Positions 1 through 7,369 of a stretch of 22,644 bases of DNA are shown piece by piece. Source of the DNA: PUPG01 sp031323845 (GTDB taxonomy: Bacteria > Bacteroidota > Bacteroidia > Bacteroidales > UBA7960). Below the pieces are notes generated by a model. The model had not been told where the DNA came from. It saw only the letters and a program-made list of their open reading frames with translations, and made no database searches. Positions within the stretch are counted from its first letter, which is position 1. Every line of letters begins with the position of its first letter. The position numbers were made by a program, and so were the translations under genes. The stretch lies in contig JAVIYP010000041.1 in NCBI GenBank assembly GCA_031323845.1, forward strand, positions 1 through 22,644. Reading direction: 5' to 3'.

Positions 1-1020
1 GCGATACTGGACGGAAGCGTCACGGCACAAAATATCCATCCCGGCCTGGGAGGCACCTTCACGCAAAACTTCATCGGGGACAACACGCTACTCGTTTCGT
101 GGACCGCAAACCTGGGAGGAAGCCCGGTGGATTTCGGCAAGGAGGAAAAGCTGTTCGACCTCGGTTTTACATTTGCCGGCGGTGCATCGGCCATCATATT
201 CAATGAAGCCAGCGAGCTTTACCAGGACAACCCGCCGAACTACCCGCCCGTTGTTGGGGTCAGCTTTCTGAGTGGCAGCATTGCTGAAATTGATGTATAT
301 GCGTTAAGCCTGGCAGCCATTCCCGGCGATGCCGGCGCAACACTCACGGGAGCCGGCAGCTACCAGGAGGGGGAAACCGTGCACATCAGCACCACCGTGC
401 CCGGGGGCTATCGCTTCGAAGGCTGGTCCGGAAGCCCGGAAGACCTGGCGCTGCTGGGTGACCCCCAGGACACCGGCCACAGTTTCAGCATGCCCGCCCG
501 GCACGTGAGCCTCACAGCCAACTTTGAGCAGCTGTACACCGTCAGCGGCATCCTGAGGTACGCAAATCCCACGGGGGCAATAAGGCCCATTACCAACTCA
601 ACGGTGTACCTGAAAACCGCCGACGGGGAAACCACCATTGCCACAACCACCACCCACGCCACCACAGGGGCATACCTTTTCGAAGATGTGCCGGCCGGTG
701 AATACCAGCTTACGGCAAGCACCACGAAGCCGTGGCAGGGCGTTGACCTGACAGATGCTTTTTTAGTCATATTAAATCCAAGTCCCGGAGGATTTGGTGA
801 CCCGTTAATTAATAAAGCAGCTGATGTGAACAATTCCAATTTAATTGACCTAACTGACGGATATCTGATTTATTTCAGGGCTGTTCTTGGTTCAATCCAC
901 TCCTTTGTAGCTGGAGACTGGTTGTTTGAAAAAAAGGACATCTCGATAGCAAACATCAACCTAACAAAAGATATAAGAGGAATTGTTGTTGGCGATGTAA
1001 ACACTACCTGGCCATATTAA
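1..1020 (+). CDS. Cohesin-like / InlB-repeat / dockerin-like surface protein, 5' end missing
   Basis: The reading frame is open from base 1, so this is the last 339 residues of a longer protein; the GTG at 127 is internal. Residues 1-100 resemble the second half of a Bacteroidota cohesin-like beta-sandwich (FDLGFTFAGG, then GVSFLSGSI). Residues about 101-178 form one divergent InlB-type repeat (YQEGETVHI, GYRFEGWSG, VSLTANFE). Residues about 179-250 are a carboxypeptidase-regulatory/CNA-B-like beta-sandwich (GAYLFEDVPAGEYQL). The tail, about 251-339, matches the long dockerin-like module of Bacteroidota (VDLTDAFLVIL, AADVNNSNLIDLTDG, ending GDVNTTWPY). There is no enzyme signature, so an adhesive or scaffolding role outside the cell is inferred. 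Base composition drops sharply to AT-rich near base 762, at the start of the dockerin-like module. The next gene starts 21 bases after the stop and probably shares a transcript. Confidence 0.85.
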   Translation, partial: AILDGSVTAQNIHPGLGGTFTQNFIGDNTLLVSWTANLGGSPVDFGKEEKLFDLGFTFAGGASAIIFNEASELYQDNPPNYPPVVGVSFLSGSIAEIDVYALSLAAIPGDAGATLTGAGSYQEGETVHISTTVPGGYRFEGWSGSPEDLALLGDPQDTGHSFSMPARHVSLTANFEQLYTVSGILRYANPTGAIRPITNSTVYLKTADGETTIATTTTHATTGAYLFEDVPAGEYQLTASTTKPWQGVDLTDAFLVILNPSPGGFGDPLINKAADVNNSNLIDLTDGYLIYFRAVLGSIHSFVAGDWLFEKKDISIANINLTKDIRGIVVGDVNTTWPY

Positions 1021-1041
1021 AAACCTAAAAATCAAAATAAA

Positions 1042-3063
1042 ATGAAAACACTAATTTTTGCACTAATGTTAATCTTGGCTGGTTCGGCTTACAGCTCAGC
1101 TCAATCAATCTCAACAATTTCACTACCAGGTGATCACCCGTTGCCAAATATTGGTGATCAGTTTGATGTTCCGATATCTGTTGCAAACATACCCACTTTC
1201 TTTTCGCTTACAATTGTAATGGATCTTGATCCGACTGTAGTCGAATATAAGGGTTTTACGAACTTAACGGCTGATCCAGTTATTCCAGTCAATGTTAATC
1301 TTGTTGACAATCGATTAACTGCAACTTTTGGAGCTTTCCCATCAACCTCTGATCTGAGTGATGGAGACGTGCTTGTGCTGCAGTTTGAGTTTAAAGGTGG
1401 TAATTCAGTATTTAGTTTTTATACTGATGAAAGCAATCCGGCAAGTGGTTGTAATTATTTAAGCACAGAAACGTTTACACAAATTCCTATTACTGATCTG
1501 ATAAGCGGATCAATTACTGGGGGGGTTGTGCCAAACATAATAACGAACGGAAGCTGGTTTGTAAATGGCAATTGGGATTTGGGAGTGATCCCCAACGCAT
1601 TTCATGAAGTTTCTGTAGGTGCAGTAGGTGAGGTTACAATCAATAACAACGCTATTGCAAACAGCGTGTTTATTGAGGTCGGAGGTAAGCTGACACAGAA
1701 TTCAGGAACACTAAGTGTCGCCGAAGACTTTACCATCGAAAGCACCGCCGCCGGAACCGGCTCCTTCATCCATAAGGGAACGCTCGAGGTGGGTGGCGAC
1801 ATCACCGTGGAGCGCTTTTTTGGCACGGCCGAAACCTGGCGCCTGGTGTCCTCGCCCGTTGCAAACCAAGCGGTTTCTGGAAGCTGGATACCCTCAGGAG
1901 GTTATGCCGATGGCACCGGCTATGACTTTTACGCCTGGCACGAACCAAGCGAAACCTGGCGGAACCAAAAGGTTCCGGCAAATGCAATCACAGCCTTTGT
2001 GCCGGGCACGGGTTACCTGGTGTCTTTCGAAGACCCGAACCTGTTGAAGACATTCTCCGGTGCGCTGAACAAAGGCACGGTGCCTGTAGCGGTTACCAGG
2101 GAAGGAAGCGGACAGTACTCCGGCTCCAACCTCATCGGGAACCCCTATGCCTCCGGGATCGACTGGAATCAAGCCGATCGTACACTGTTTGAAGATAACT
2201 TTGCCTATGTCTATGATCGCAACACAGGCGAACACGGCACTACCGAAGGCTACCTGCCTGTGGATGGCAGTGCGCCTGATGCCTGGATCGGGGCCCACCA
2301 GGGGTTCTTTGTGCTTGTAAAGGATGAAGCAAAAACAAACTTCGAATTCACTGAGGATATGATGGCCCACGGGGGCGCCTTCACCAAGGAGCAACCGGAA
2401 TGGGAGCAACTCATCCTGCACCTGAACAACGACACCCACTACCATCAAACCACCATCCGCCTGAACGAGGCTTCGGAATTTGACCGCGACAGGACGGATG
2501 CCATCCACTTCTTCAGCATGAACCCCGCGATGCCGCAGATTTACTCCTTCACGTCCGATCAGGCAGAAGTGGCCATCAACAGCATCCCCTACATTGATGA
2601 AGAGAATCCGGTTGACCTCGGCCTTTACCTGCCGGAGGCCGGCACCTTTACGCTGTCGCTCCGCGAACTCAGCGGCAGGTTCAACGACCTTGTCCCCTAC
2701 CTGGAAGACCTGGGCGAAGACCGGATGATTAACCTGAAGTCAGAAGGCGAATACTCATTCTCTGCCTGGCAGGGCACGCTGATCAACCGCTTCAGGCTGC
2801 ACCTGAAGTCCGGCGACACAACGACTTCCGTCGAGGAAGCAGAACCAAACCTGAACCGCATGTGGTTCCACGACAACAAGCTCTTTGTGGATGCAGCTGA
2901 AATACTGGATGTTGGGGTGTACGACGTCAGCGGCCGCCGGCTTGGCAGCTACAGGGCCCTCGCCGGACAGCATGTGTTTCCGCTGCAACTGGCAGCCGGA
3001 GTATACGTGGTGAGCCTTGACGGCAACACGCACAGGGAAACCCTAAGGATCGTCGTGCGGTAG
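1042..3063 (+). CDS. Secreted cohesin-like protein with T9SS-type C-terminal domain
   Basis: A 673-residue exported protein. Residues 1-20 are a signal peptide (MKTLIFALMLILAGSAYSSA, then Q). Residues about 23-155 are cohesin-like (GDQFDVPISVANI, then VVEYKGF, LVLQFEFKGG). Residues about 163-260 form a beta-helix-like stretch (GSWFVNGNWDLGVIPNA, VTINNNAIANSVFIE) common in Bacteroidota surface proteins. The middle (about 265-590) contains the WRLVSSPV / GTGYLVSFEDP / LIGNPYASGIDW pattern seen in large Bacteroidota secreted proteins of unknown function. The last 75 residues look like a type A T9SS sorting domain (VGVYDVSGRRLGSYRALAGQ, LAAGVYVVSL), without the usual YPNP motif. The family context suggests export through the outer membrane and surface anchoring. 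The first 225 codons are AT-rich and the rest GC-rich, so the gene is a composition mosaic. The start is fixed by the signal peptide and an A-rich leader. Confidence 0.88.
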   Translation: MKTLIFALMLILAGSAYSSAQSISTISLPGDHPLPNIGDQFDVPISVANIPTFFSLTIVMDLDPTVVEYKGFTNLTADPVIPVNVNLVDNRLTATFGAFPSTSDLSDGDVLVLQFEFKGGNSVFSFYTDESNPASGCNYLSTETFTQIPITDLISGSITGGVVPNIITNGSWFVNGNWDLGVIPNAFHEVSVGAVGEVTINNNAIANSVFIEVGGKLTQNSGTLSVAEDFTIESTAAGTGSFIHKGTLEVGGDITVERFFGTAETWRLVSSPVANQAVSGSWIPSGGYADGTGYDFYAWHEPSETWRNQKVPANAITAFVPGTGYLVSFEDPNLLKTFSGALNKGTVPVAVTREGSGQYSGSNLIGNPYASGIDWNQADRTLFEDNFAYVYDRNTGEHGTTEGYLPVDGSAPDAWIGAHQGFFVLVKDEAKTNFEFTEDMMAHGGAFTKEQPEWEQLILHLNNDTHYHQTTIRLNEASEFDRDRTDAIHFFSMNPAMPQIYSFTSDQAEVAINSIPYIDEENPVDLGLYLPEAGTFTLSLRELSGRFNDLVPYLEDLGEDRMINLKSEGEYSFSAWQGTLINRFRLHLKSGDTTTSVEEAEPNLNRMWFHDNKLFVDAAEILDVGVYDVSGRRLGSYRALAGQHVFPLQLAAGVYVVSLDGNTHRETLRIVVR

Positions 3064-3081
3064 CTGTCGCAGAACCCCGGT

Positions 3082-3126
3082 CCGGCAGGCAGGAGGCGGA
3101 CACACTACTCCTCCCCTGCGTGCCGG
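3082..3126 (+). repeat. Imperfect GC-rich hairpin between surface gene and small ORF
   Basis: CCGGCA (3082-3087) pairs with TGCCGG (3121-3126), GCAG (3089-3092) with CTGC (3116-3119) and GAGG (3093-3096) with CCTC (3110-3113), with one G/G mismatch and a two-base bulge. It lies just after the stop at 3063. No T-run follows, so it is not a textbook intrinsic terminator; it could stabilise the 3' end of the surface-protein mRNA or block transcription partially. Confidence 0.4.
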
Positions 3127-3184
3127 ATTGGGCCGCAACCGAACACATTGTAACATAATTCAAATAATCAAAAAAAATACTACT

Positions 3185-3400
3185 ATGAAAACCAAGCTTA
3201 TAACCGCCCTTTTTCTGGTTCTTTTTGTCGTTGTTCTTTCTGTGAGCGGCGTCTCACAGCCACCTCCTCCGCCCTCGGAGCATGGCGACAACCAAAACCA
3301 GCCTGCACCCATTGGCAGTGGCCTGATGCTGCTGATGGCCATGGGGGCAGCCTATGGAGGAAAAAAAATATATGATGCCCGCAAAAGGCTCAGTGACTGA
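3185..3400 (+). CDS. Small exported protein resembling PID-CTERM-type sorting-tail proteins
   Basis: A 71-residue protein; the ATG at 3185 is preferred over an in-frame ATG at 3128 because it places a signal peptide at the N-terminus (MKTKLITALFLVLFVVVLSV). After the signal come a proline-rich, polar linker (QPPPPPSEHG) and then APIGSGLMLLMAMGAAYGGKKIYDARKR: a short PIG motif, a hydrophobic span and a basic tail. That layout matches very small Bacteroidota proteins annotated as having a PID-CTERM protein-sorting domain, which I recall with a P-I-D motif where this one has P-I-G. Sorting by an exosortase-like enzyme is inferred; none is visible here. A 35-codon ORF and a response regulator follow closely on the same strand. 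An alternative is simply a small inner-membrane protein. Confidence 0.7.
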   Translation: MKTKLITALFLVLFVVVLSVSGVSQPPPPPSEHGDNQNQPAPIGSGLMLLMAMGAAYGGKKIYDARKRLSD

Positions 3401-3412
3401 AAAGCTTCGCCG

Positions 3413-3520
3413 ATGAAAGAGAGACCTGATGCTGCTGATCGCATTGCCGGCTTTATCATGCTGTGTATGCTGACAAGCATCGTTATTGTATTTGTTGCGA
3501 TGATCGCATTCATTTTGTGA
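3413..3520 (+). CDS. Putative 35-residue single-pass membrane microprotein
   Basis: ATG at 3413 to TGA at 3520 encodes 35 residues: a charged start (MKERPDAADR) followed by an almost uninterrupted hydrophobic stretch (IAGFIMLCMLTSIVIVFVAM, then IAFIL) that would span the membrane once, N-terminus probably inside. It begins 12 bases after the stop of the upstream small gene and ends 27 bases before the response-regulator start, so the three fit a tight operon. I do not recognise a family. The hydrophobic composition and tight fit are the only support; it could be a chance ORF. Confidence 0.45.
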   Translation: MKERPDAADRIAGFIMLCMLTSIVIVFVAMIAFIL

Positions 3521-3547
3521 TCCTCGCAAAAAACAACCTGCGCCGTT

Positions 3548-4003
3548 ATGAAAAACACCAAAGACAACCCTGCTGCCGGCGTTATGCTCATCGCAGATGA
3601 TGACCCGGGCAATGTGTTCCTGTTCAACACCATGCTGAACCGAATGTTTCCGGAAGCAACGATCATTTCGGCAGAAAACGGTCAAAGAGCGGTCGATCTG
3701 GTAGTTGAGCACAATTTCAATATCCTCCTGCTGCTAATGGATCTCAACATGCCCCTTATGGATGGCCTTGAAGCCACCCGGAGAATACGGGCTTTGGAGG
3801 CTGAAAACCCTGGCAGGCGCGGGGTGCTGATCATCGCCGTGACGGCCAGCATTGCCGTATTCAGCGAAGACAGCTGCCTTGATGCAGGAATGGATGACTT
3901 TATCGAAAAGCCCTTAACCTTTAATGACCTGAAGGGTTTGATCAAAAAACATCGTCCGGAACTGTTTGTGTCTTCAGAAATAAAAGAAACGACGCGGTCA
4001 TAG
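3548..4003 (+). CDS. Single-domain (CheY-like) response regulator
   Basis: 151 residues consisting of one receiver domain without an output domain. The acidic pocket is at D17-D18-D19 (LIADDDPGN), the predicted phospho-acceptor is D65 in LLMDLNMPLMDG, the switch threonine is T99 (AVTAS) and the conserved lysine is K121 (FIEKPL). All residues needed for phosphorylation are present, so it should accept phosphate from a histidine kinase encoded elsewhere and signal through protein contact. The strand before D65 (NILLLLMD) seems one or two residues longer than usual. No histidine kinase or chemotaxis gene lies nearby, making it an orphan regulator. It is the last gene of the group starting at 3185, with an intrinsic terminator 34 bases downstream. 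Confidence 0.9.
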   Translation: MKNTKDNPAAGVMLIADDDPGNVFLFNTMLNRMFPEATIISAENGQRAVDLVVEHNFNILLLLMDLNMPLMDGLEATRRIRALEAENPGRRGVLIIAVTASIAVFSEDSCLDAGMDDFIEKPLTFNDLKGLIKKHRPELFVSSEIKETTRS

Positions 4004-4036
4004 TTTGTGCACCTGTGCATTGGAGCATTGCCTTTC

Positions 4037-4062
4037 GCCCCGGAATATCCGGGGCTTTGTTG
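4037..4062 (+). terminator. Intrinsic terminator after the response regulator
   Basis: A perfect 7-bp stem, GCCCCGG (4037-4043) and CCGGGGC (4049-4055), with a 5-base AATAT loop, followed by TTTGTTGT. It sits 34 bases past the response-regulator stop and reads in the same direction. The T-rich tail also contains the -33 element proposed for the dut promoter. Confidence 0.75.
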
Positions 4063-4088
4063 TATGTAAGCACTTTTGCCTACCTTTG
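4056..4088 (+). promoter_or_regulatory. Bacteroidota-type promoter for dut
   Basis: TTTG at 4056-4059 (TTG again at 4060-4062) and TACCTTTG at 4081-4088 fit the Bacteroidota primary-sigma consensus TTTG / TAnnTTTG with about 18-21 bases between. Transcription would start near 4095, giving a leader of about 23 bases to the dut ATG at 4118. It begins inside the tail of the preceding terminator. Confidence 0.65.
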
Positions 4089-4117
4089 CATGTCAAAGCG
4101 CCTATATTCAACAAAAG

Positions 4118-4552
4118 ATGGAAGTCAAGATTGTAAACCATTCCGACAACCCCCTGCCGTCATACGAAACGGCATTTTCAGCAGGCATGGACCTGAGGGC
4201 GATGCTTACCGGAGCCCTGACCCTGAAGCCGCTGGAGCGGGTTCTTGTAGGCACCGGACTGCACATCGAACTGCCGCCCGGCTATGAGGCACAGGTCAGG
4301 CCCCGCAGTGGACTGGCTGCAAAAAATGGCATCACCGTGCTCAACACACCCGGAACCATCGACGCTGACTATCGCGGAGAAATCAAAGTGATCCTGGTGA
4401 ACCTAAGCCATGAAGATTACGTTATTCATCACGGCGACAGGATCGCACAGATGATCATCGCCCGGCACGAAAGGGCGACGCTGGTCGCTGTCAGCAGCCT
4501 GGGTAATACCACACGGGGTGACGGCGGTTTTGGACATACCGGCACCCGGTGA
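4118..4552 (+). CDS. dut: dUTP diphosphatase (dUTPase)
   Basis: A 144-residue trimeric-type dUTPase, which hydrolyses dUTP to dUMP and pyrophosphate, keeping uracil out of DNA and supplying dTMP synthesis. All five family motifs are present in order: I AGMDLRA (22-28), II RPRSGLA (61-67), III GTIDADYRGEI (79-89, catalytic Asp 82), IV GDRIAQMI (106-113) and V RGDGGFGHTG (133-142, the mobile P-loop-like tail). Length is normal for bacteria. The ATG at 4118 is chosen because the family starts about here and the promoter -7 box lies just upstream; an in-frame ATG at 4076 lies upstream of that box. It is the first gene of a plus-strand run of cell-envelope genes and is followed by a TPR lipoprotein 69 bases downstream. 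Confidence 0.96.
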   Translation: MEVKIVNHSDNPLPSYETAFSAGMDLRAMLTGALTLKPLERVLVGTGLHIELPPGYEAQVRPRSGLAAKNGITVLNTPGTIDADYRGEIKVILVNLSHEDYVIHHGDRIAQMIIARHERATLVAVSSLGNTTRGDGGFGHTGTR

Positions 4553-4558
4553 TCTTTG
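4528..4558 (+). promoter_or_regulatory. Possible promoter for the TPR lipoprotein gene
   Basis: TTTTG at 4528-4532 and GATCTTTG at 4551-4558 are 18 bases apart and resemble the Bacteroidota pair TTTG / TAnnTTTG with one mismatch (G for T). It overlaps the end of dut and would give a leader of roughly 55 bases before the ATG at 4622. Read-through from dut is an equally good explanation for expression of that gene. Confidence 0.35.
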
Positions 4559-4621
4559 TGTCGGGATGTCGTAAAACACTGACTTCTAAAAAACAACAAG
4601 AAACAACAGAAGCTTTCGCTC

Positions 4622-6382
4622 ATGATAAAGCGCATCAATTATTTTTGGATGGCAGTCCTGATGGCAGCCCTTGGCGCATGCAGCCTGTCGCAAAGACATA
4701 CTGCCGGCCCCGCCTCTCCTGCCGAACAGGAAGAAAAAACAGAGGTGTCTGTCCAGGATCAGCTGGAAAGCACGGCTATCCTCATCGAAGCCTCCAGGCA
4801 TAAAATGCTGGGGAACATTAACCAGGCGGCATCGCTTTATGCCGATGCCATTGAAAAAGACCCCGGCAATGATGCGGCCATGTTCGAGTTGTCAAAAATT
4901 CATACACGTCGCGGTGACTTCGAAAAAGCGCTGGAGCTGGCAGCGCGCGCCGCCCGTATTGACCCCACAAACCCATACTACCAGATGTTGCTGGCCGATA
5001 TCTACATCCTTAACGATCAAACAGACAAAGCAACCGAAATCTATGTGAGGCTTGCGGAGTCCGACCCGGACAACTATGACTTCCAGCAAAAGCTGCTCAG
5101 CGTGTACCTGTACCGGCAGGAATACCGCAAAGCCCTGGAGGTGCTTGACCACATGGAGCACCTGGCAGGCCCCTCGGAAGATGCGGGCGTTCAGAAAATC
5201 CGGCTTCTGATAGCGCTGGATGAACTGGAAGAAGCCATCCGGGAAACCGAAAAAATGATCCAGCATTTTCCCGATGAAACCTCCTACTACGAACTCCTCG
5301 GAGAACTCTATGCCGAAACAGGCCGGCAGGACCGGGCCATAGCGCTTTACCGGAAGCTGCTGGAAGAGGATTCCGAAAACATAATGGCTGCCTTGTTTCT
5401 TGCCGAGCACTACCTCGAACAACAAGAGATGGACACCGCCATTTCGTACATTACCATGGTGTTTCAGCACCCAAGGCTTGGCGTTGATGCAAAGTCGGGG
5501 ATTATTTTTTCTTTCATGTTTTATGCGGAGGAAGAGCAGCAGGGTGTATTCCTTAAAAAGGCACAGGCGCTTGCGCAGATGCTGGTAGAGGTACATCCGG
5601 ATGAGGCTGAAGCGTATTATGTGTACGGCGACATACTCATCCGTAATGAAGAATGGGAGTCGGCCCGCAGCGCCTATCTCCGCGGTGCACGCCTGGACCC
5701 TTCCAACCTGGCCGTCTGGCAGCAGATCCTAAACCTGGACCTTCGCCTCCGCGACTATGAAAGCATGCGAAAACATGCTGAGATGTCGCTGGAGTATTTC
5801 TTTGAACAACCGGTGTTGTTCCTGTTTAACGGTCTTGCCAGCATGCAGCTCAAGGAATATGAGGCTGCGGCCTCGTCGCTCGAATACGGTCTGGCCCTGA
5901 CTGTGGACAACAAAGACCTTGAGCTGGATTTCATCACCATGCTCGGCGATGCGTATCACTACCTTGGTGCCTTTGACGAGTCGGACCGGTACTACGCAAA
6001 AGCCCTTGCCAGGGATCCGGAAAATGCCACGGCCCTGAACAATTACGCTTACCACCTTTCGCTGCGCAAGGAGCGGCTTGATGAAGCCCTGGCCATGTCG
6101 GAAAAGGCCAACAGGCTCAGTCCGGGCAACCCGGCCCTGCAGGACACGCACGGGTGGGTCAACTACCAGATGGGCCGCTACACCGAAGCTGAACGGTGGA
6201 TCAGGAAGGCGGTGGAAAACGACGAAACGCCCAGCGGCACCGTGCTCGAACACTACGGTGACGTGCTTTACAAGCTGGGACGGCACGAAGATGCCATGAG
6301 GTACTGGCTCAAAGCCAGGGAGGCCGAAGGTGGTTCGGACTTGCTGTACAAGAAAATTGAAGAAGGAACGTTGTATGAGTAA
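4622..6382 (+). CDS. Tetratricopeptide-repeat lipoprotein
   Basis: 586 residues. The N-terminus is a lipoprotein signal (MIKRINYFWMAVLMAALGAC) with the lipidated cysteine at position 20. From about residue 50 to the end the protein is made of TPR helices; the clearest units are around AASLYADAIEKDPGNDAAMF, ALELAARAARIDPTNPYYQ, AIALYRKLLEEDSENIMAAL, SDRYYAKALARDPENATALN and AERWIRKAVENDETPSG. TPR arrays mediate protein-protein contacts, so a periplasm-facing membrane-anchored scaffold is likely; Bacteroidota genomes commonly have such a TPR lipoprotein directly ahead of a DUF4292 lipoprotein. The stop codon overlaps the start of that gene by 8 bases (ATGAGTAA), which suggests translational coupling and a shared complex. 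No catalytic motif is visible. Confidence 0.9.
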   Translation: MIKRINYFWMAVLMAALGACSLSQRHTAGPASPAEQEEKTEVSVQDQLESTAILIEASRHKMLGNINQAASLYADAIEKDPGNDAAMFELSKIHTRRGDFEKALELAARAARIDPTNPYYQMLLADIYILNDQTDKATEIYVRLAESDPDNYDFQQKLLSVYLYRQEYRKALEVLDHMEHLAGPSEDAGVQKIRLLIALDELEEAIRETEKMIQHFPDETSYYELLGELYAETGRQDRAIALYRKLLEEDSENIMAALFLAEHYLEQQEMDTAISYITMVFQHPRLGVDAKSGIIFSFMFYAEEEQQGVFLKKAQALAQMLVEVHPDEAEAYYVYGDILIRNEEWESARSAYLRGARLDPSNLAVWQQILNLDLRLRDYESMRKHAEMSLEYFFEQPVLFLFNGLASMQLKEYEAAASSLEYGLALTVDNKDLELDFITMLGDAYHYLGAFDESDRYYAKALARDPENATALNNYAYHLSLRKERLDEALAMSEKANRLSPGNPALQDTHGWVNYQMGRYTEAERWIRKAVENDETPSGTVLEHYGDVLYKLGRHEDAMRYWLKAREAEGGSDLLYKKIEEGTLYE

Positions 6383-7196
6383 TAACATCGGCAACGTGAA
6401 AAGACACCTCCTCGTTATAGTTTCAGGTTTGCTCCTGTACGCCTGCGGTCCGGTCAGGGAGCTTGTAACGCCGGTATCGGAGGCGGAAAAGATCTCTGCC
6501 GAACAAACCCTGGTCTCGTTAAAAACCGACGAGGCCGATTTTGTTTTCTTCTCCACCCGCTTTTCGGGTACGGCAAACCTTGACGGTTCTGAATACAGCG
6601 TCAGCGGCAACATCCGCATCATCAGAGACTCCCTTGTTTTCATTTCCGTTGCCCCGGTGCTGGGCATTGAGATCGCGCGCCTGCTGATTACGCCGGATAC
6701 CGTCAGGATGGTCAACAGGATAGATAACACCTATTACATCGGAGGCGTGGAGATGATCAACCGGATGCTGAACACACACCTTGACTTTTTTATGATACAG
6801 TCGCTGCTGGTGGGCAATGACTTCCCGCATTTCACCAATGCCGGTTTCGCGGTAAGCCGCGATGACCACAGGCTGCTGCTTCATAATCGCAGCCGGAGGC
6901 CCCGCAATCCGCACAGCCGCAACCTCTCATTTCAACAAAACATCTGGCTAAAAGAAAACAGCTTCAAAATAGAAGAAAACCTGTTATATGATCCGGCATC
7001 ACAAAGAAGCCTGCGCGCCACCTACGATAACTTCAGTTCATTCGAAGGGCAGCTGATCCCGCAGAAATTGTCGCTAATATTTATTGAACCTGGGAGCCGG
7101 GCAGGCCTTGACATAAGGTACAGCAGGACGAACATCAATCAGCCTGTTTCCGTGCATTTTTCCATTCCAAATCATTATGTACCTTTACACTTTTAA
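6375..7196 (+). CDS. DUF4292-family lipoprotein
   Basis: 273 residues starting at the ATG at 6375 inside the last codons of the TPR gene; an in-frame ATG at 6330 is rejected because only the 6375 start gives a lipoprotein signal (KRHLLVIVSGLLLYAC, lipid cysteine around residue 22). The mature part is beta-rich: TRFSGTANLDGSEYSVSGNI, RDSLVFISVAPVLGIEIARL, TPDTVRMVNRIDNTYYIG. This pattern is that of the DUF4292 family, a Bacteroidota group structurally related to LolA/LolB-type half-barrels that bind lipids or lipoproteins. A role in outer-membrane or lipoprotein handling is inferred from that resemblance and from the envelope gene neighbours; no biochemical function is established to my knowledge. 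Confidence 0.85.
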   Translation: MSNNIGNVKRHLLVIVSGLLLYACGPVRELVTPVSEAEKISAEQTLVSLKTDEADFVFFSTRFSGTANLDGSEYSVSGNIRIIRDSLVFISVAPVLGIEIARLLITPDTVRMVNRIDNTYYIGGVEMINRMLNTHLDFFMIQSLLVGNDFPHFTNAGFAVSRDDHRLLLHNRSRRPRNPHSRNLSFQQNIWLKENSFKIEENLLYDPASQRSLRATYDNFSSFEGQLIPQKLSLIFIEPGSRAGLDIRYSRTNINQPVSVHFSIPNHYVPLHF

Positions 7197-7369
7197 AACA
7201 TTCCGGGCATATTGTATGTTTTCTTTACAGTTGGCGGGCTTATGGTCTGGGTTGTATTTGTTTTTTGAGGGAAGAAGACTGTTGGGGTCCGGACTTTGTG
7301 TGTTATGAGGCGTGAAGTGGATGGCGTGCCGTTTCCCGGAGGGGGCTTTTAAAAGCTAATGCGTTAACG

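Noticed and set aside
1..3063. Classical cellulosome locus
   Set aside because: No glycoside hydrolase or carbohydrate-binding module is present; only cohesin/dockerin-like folds of the general Bacteroidota type.
3128..3184. In-frame upstream start for the small sorting-tail protein
   Set aside because: It would put 19 polar residues ahead of a perfect signal peptide; the ATG at 3185 is far more plausible.
4015..4287. 90-codon ORF over the terminator, promoter and dut start
   Set aside because: It crosses the terminator and reads dut in another frame; the dut frame has all five motifs.
7345..7356. 12-base palindrome GCTTTTAAAAGC before the EnvC-like gene as an operator
   Set aside because: It is a single AT-rich palindrome of ordinary length with no promoter identified next to it.
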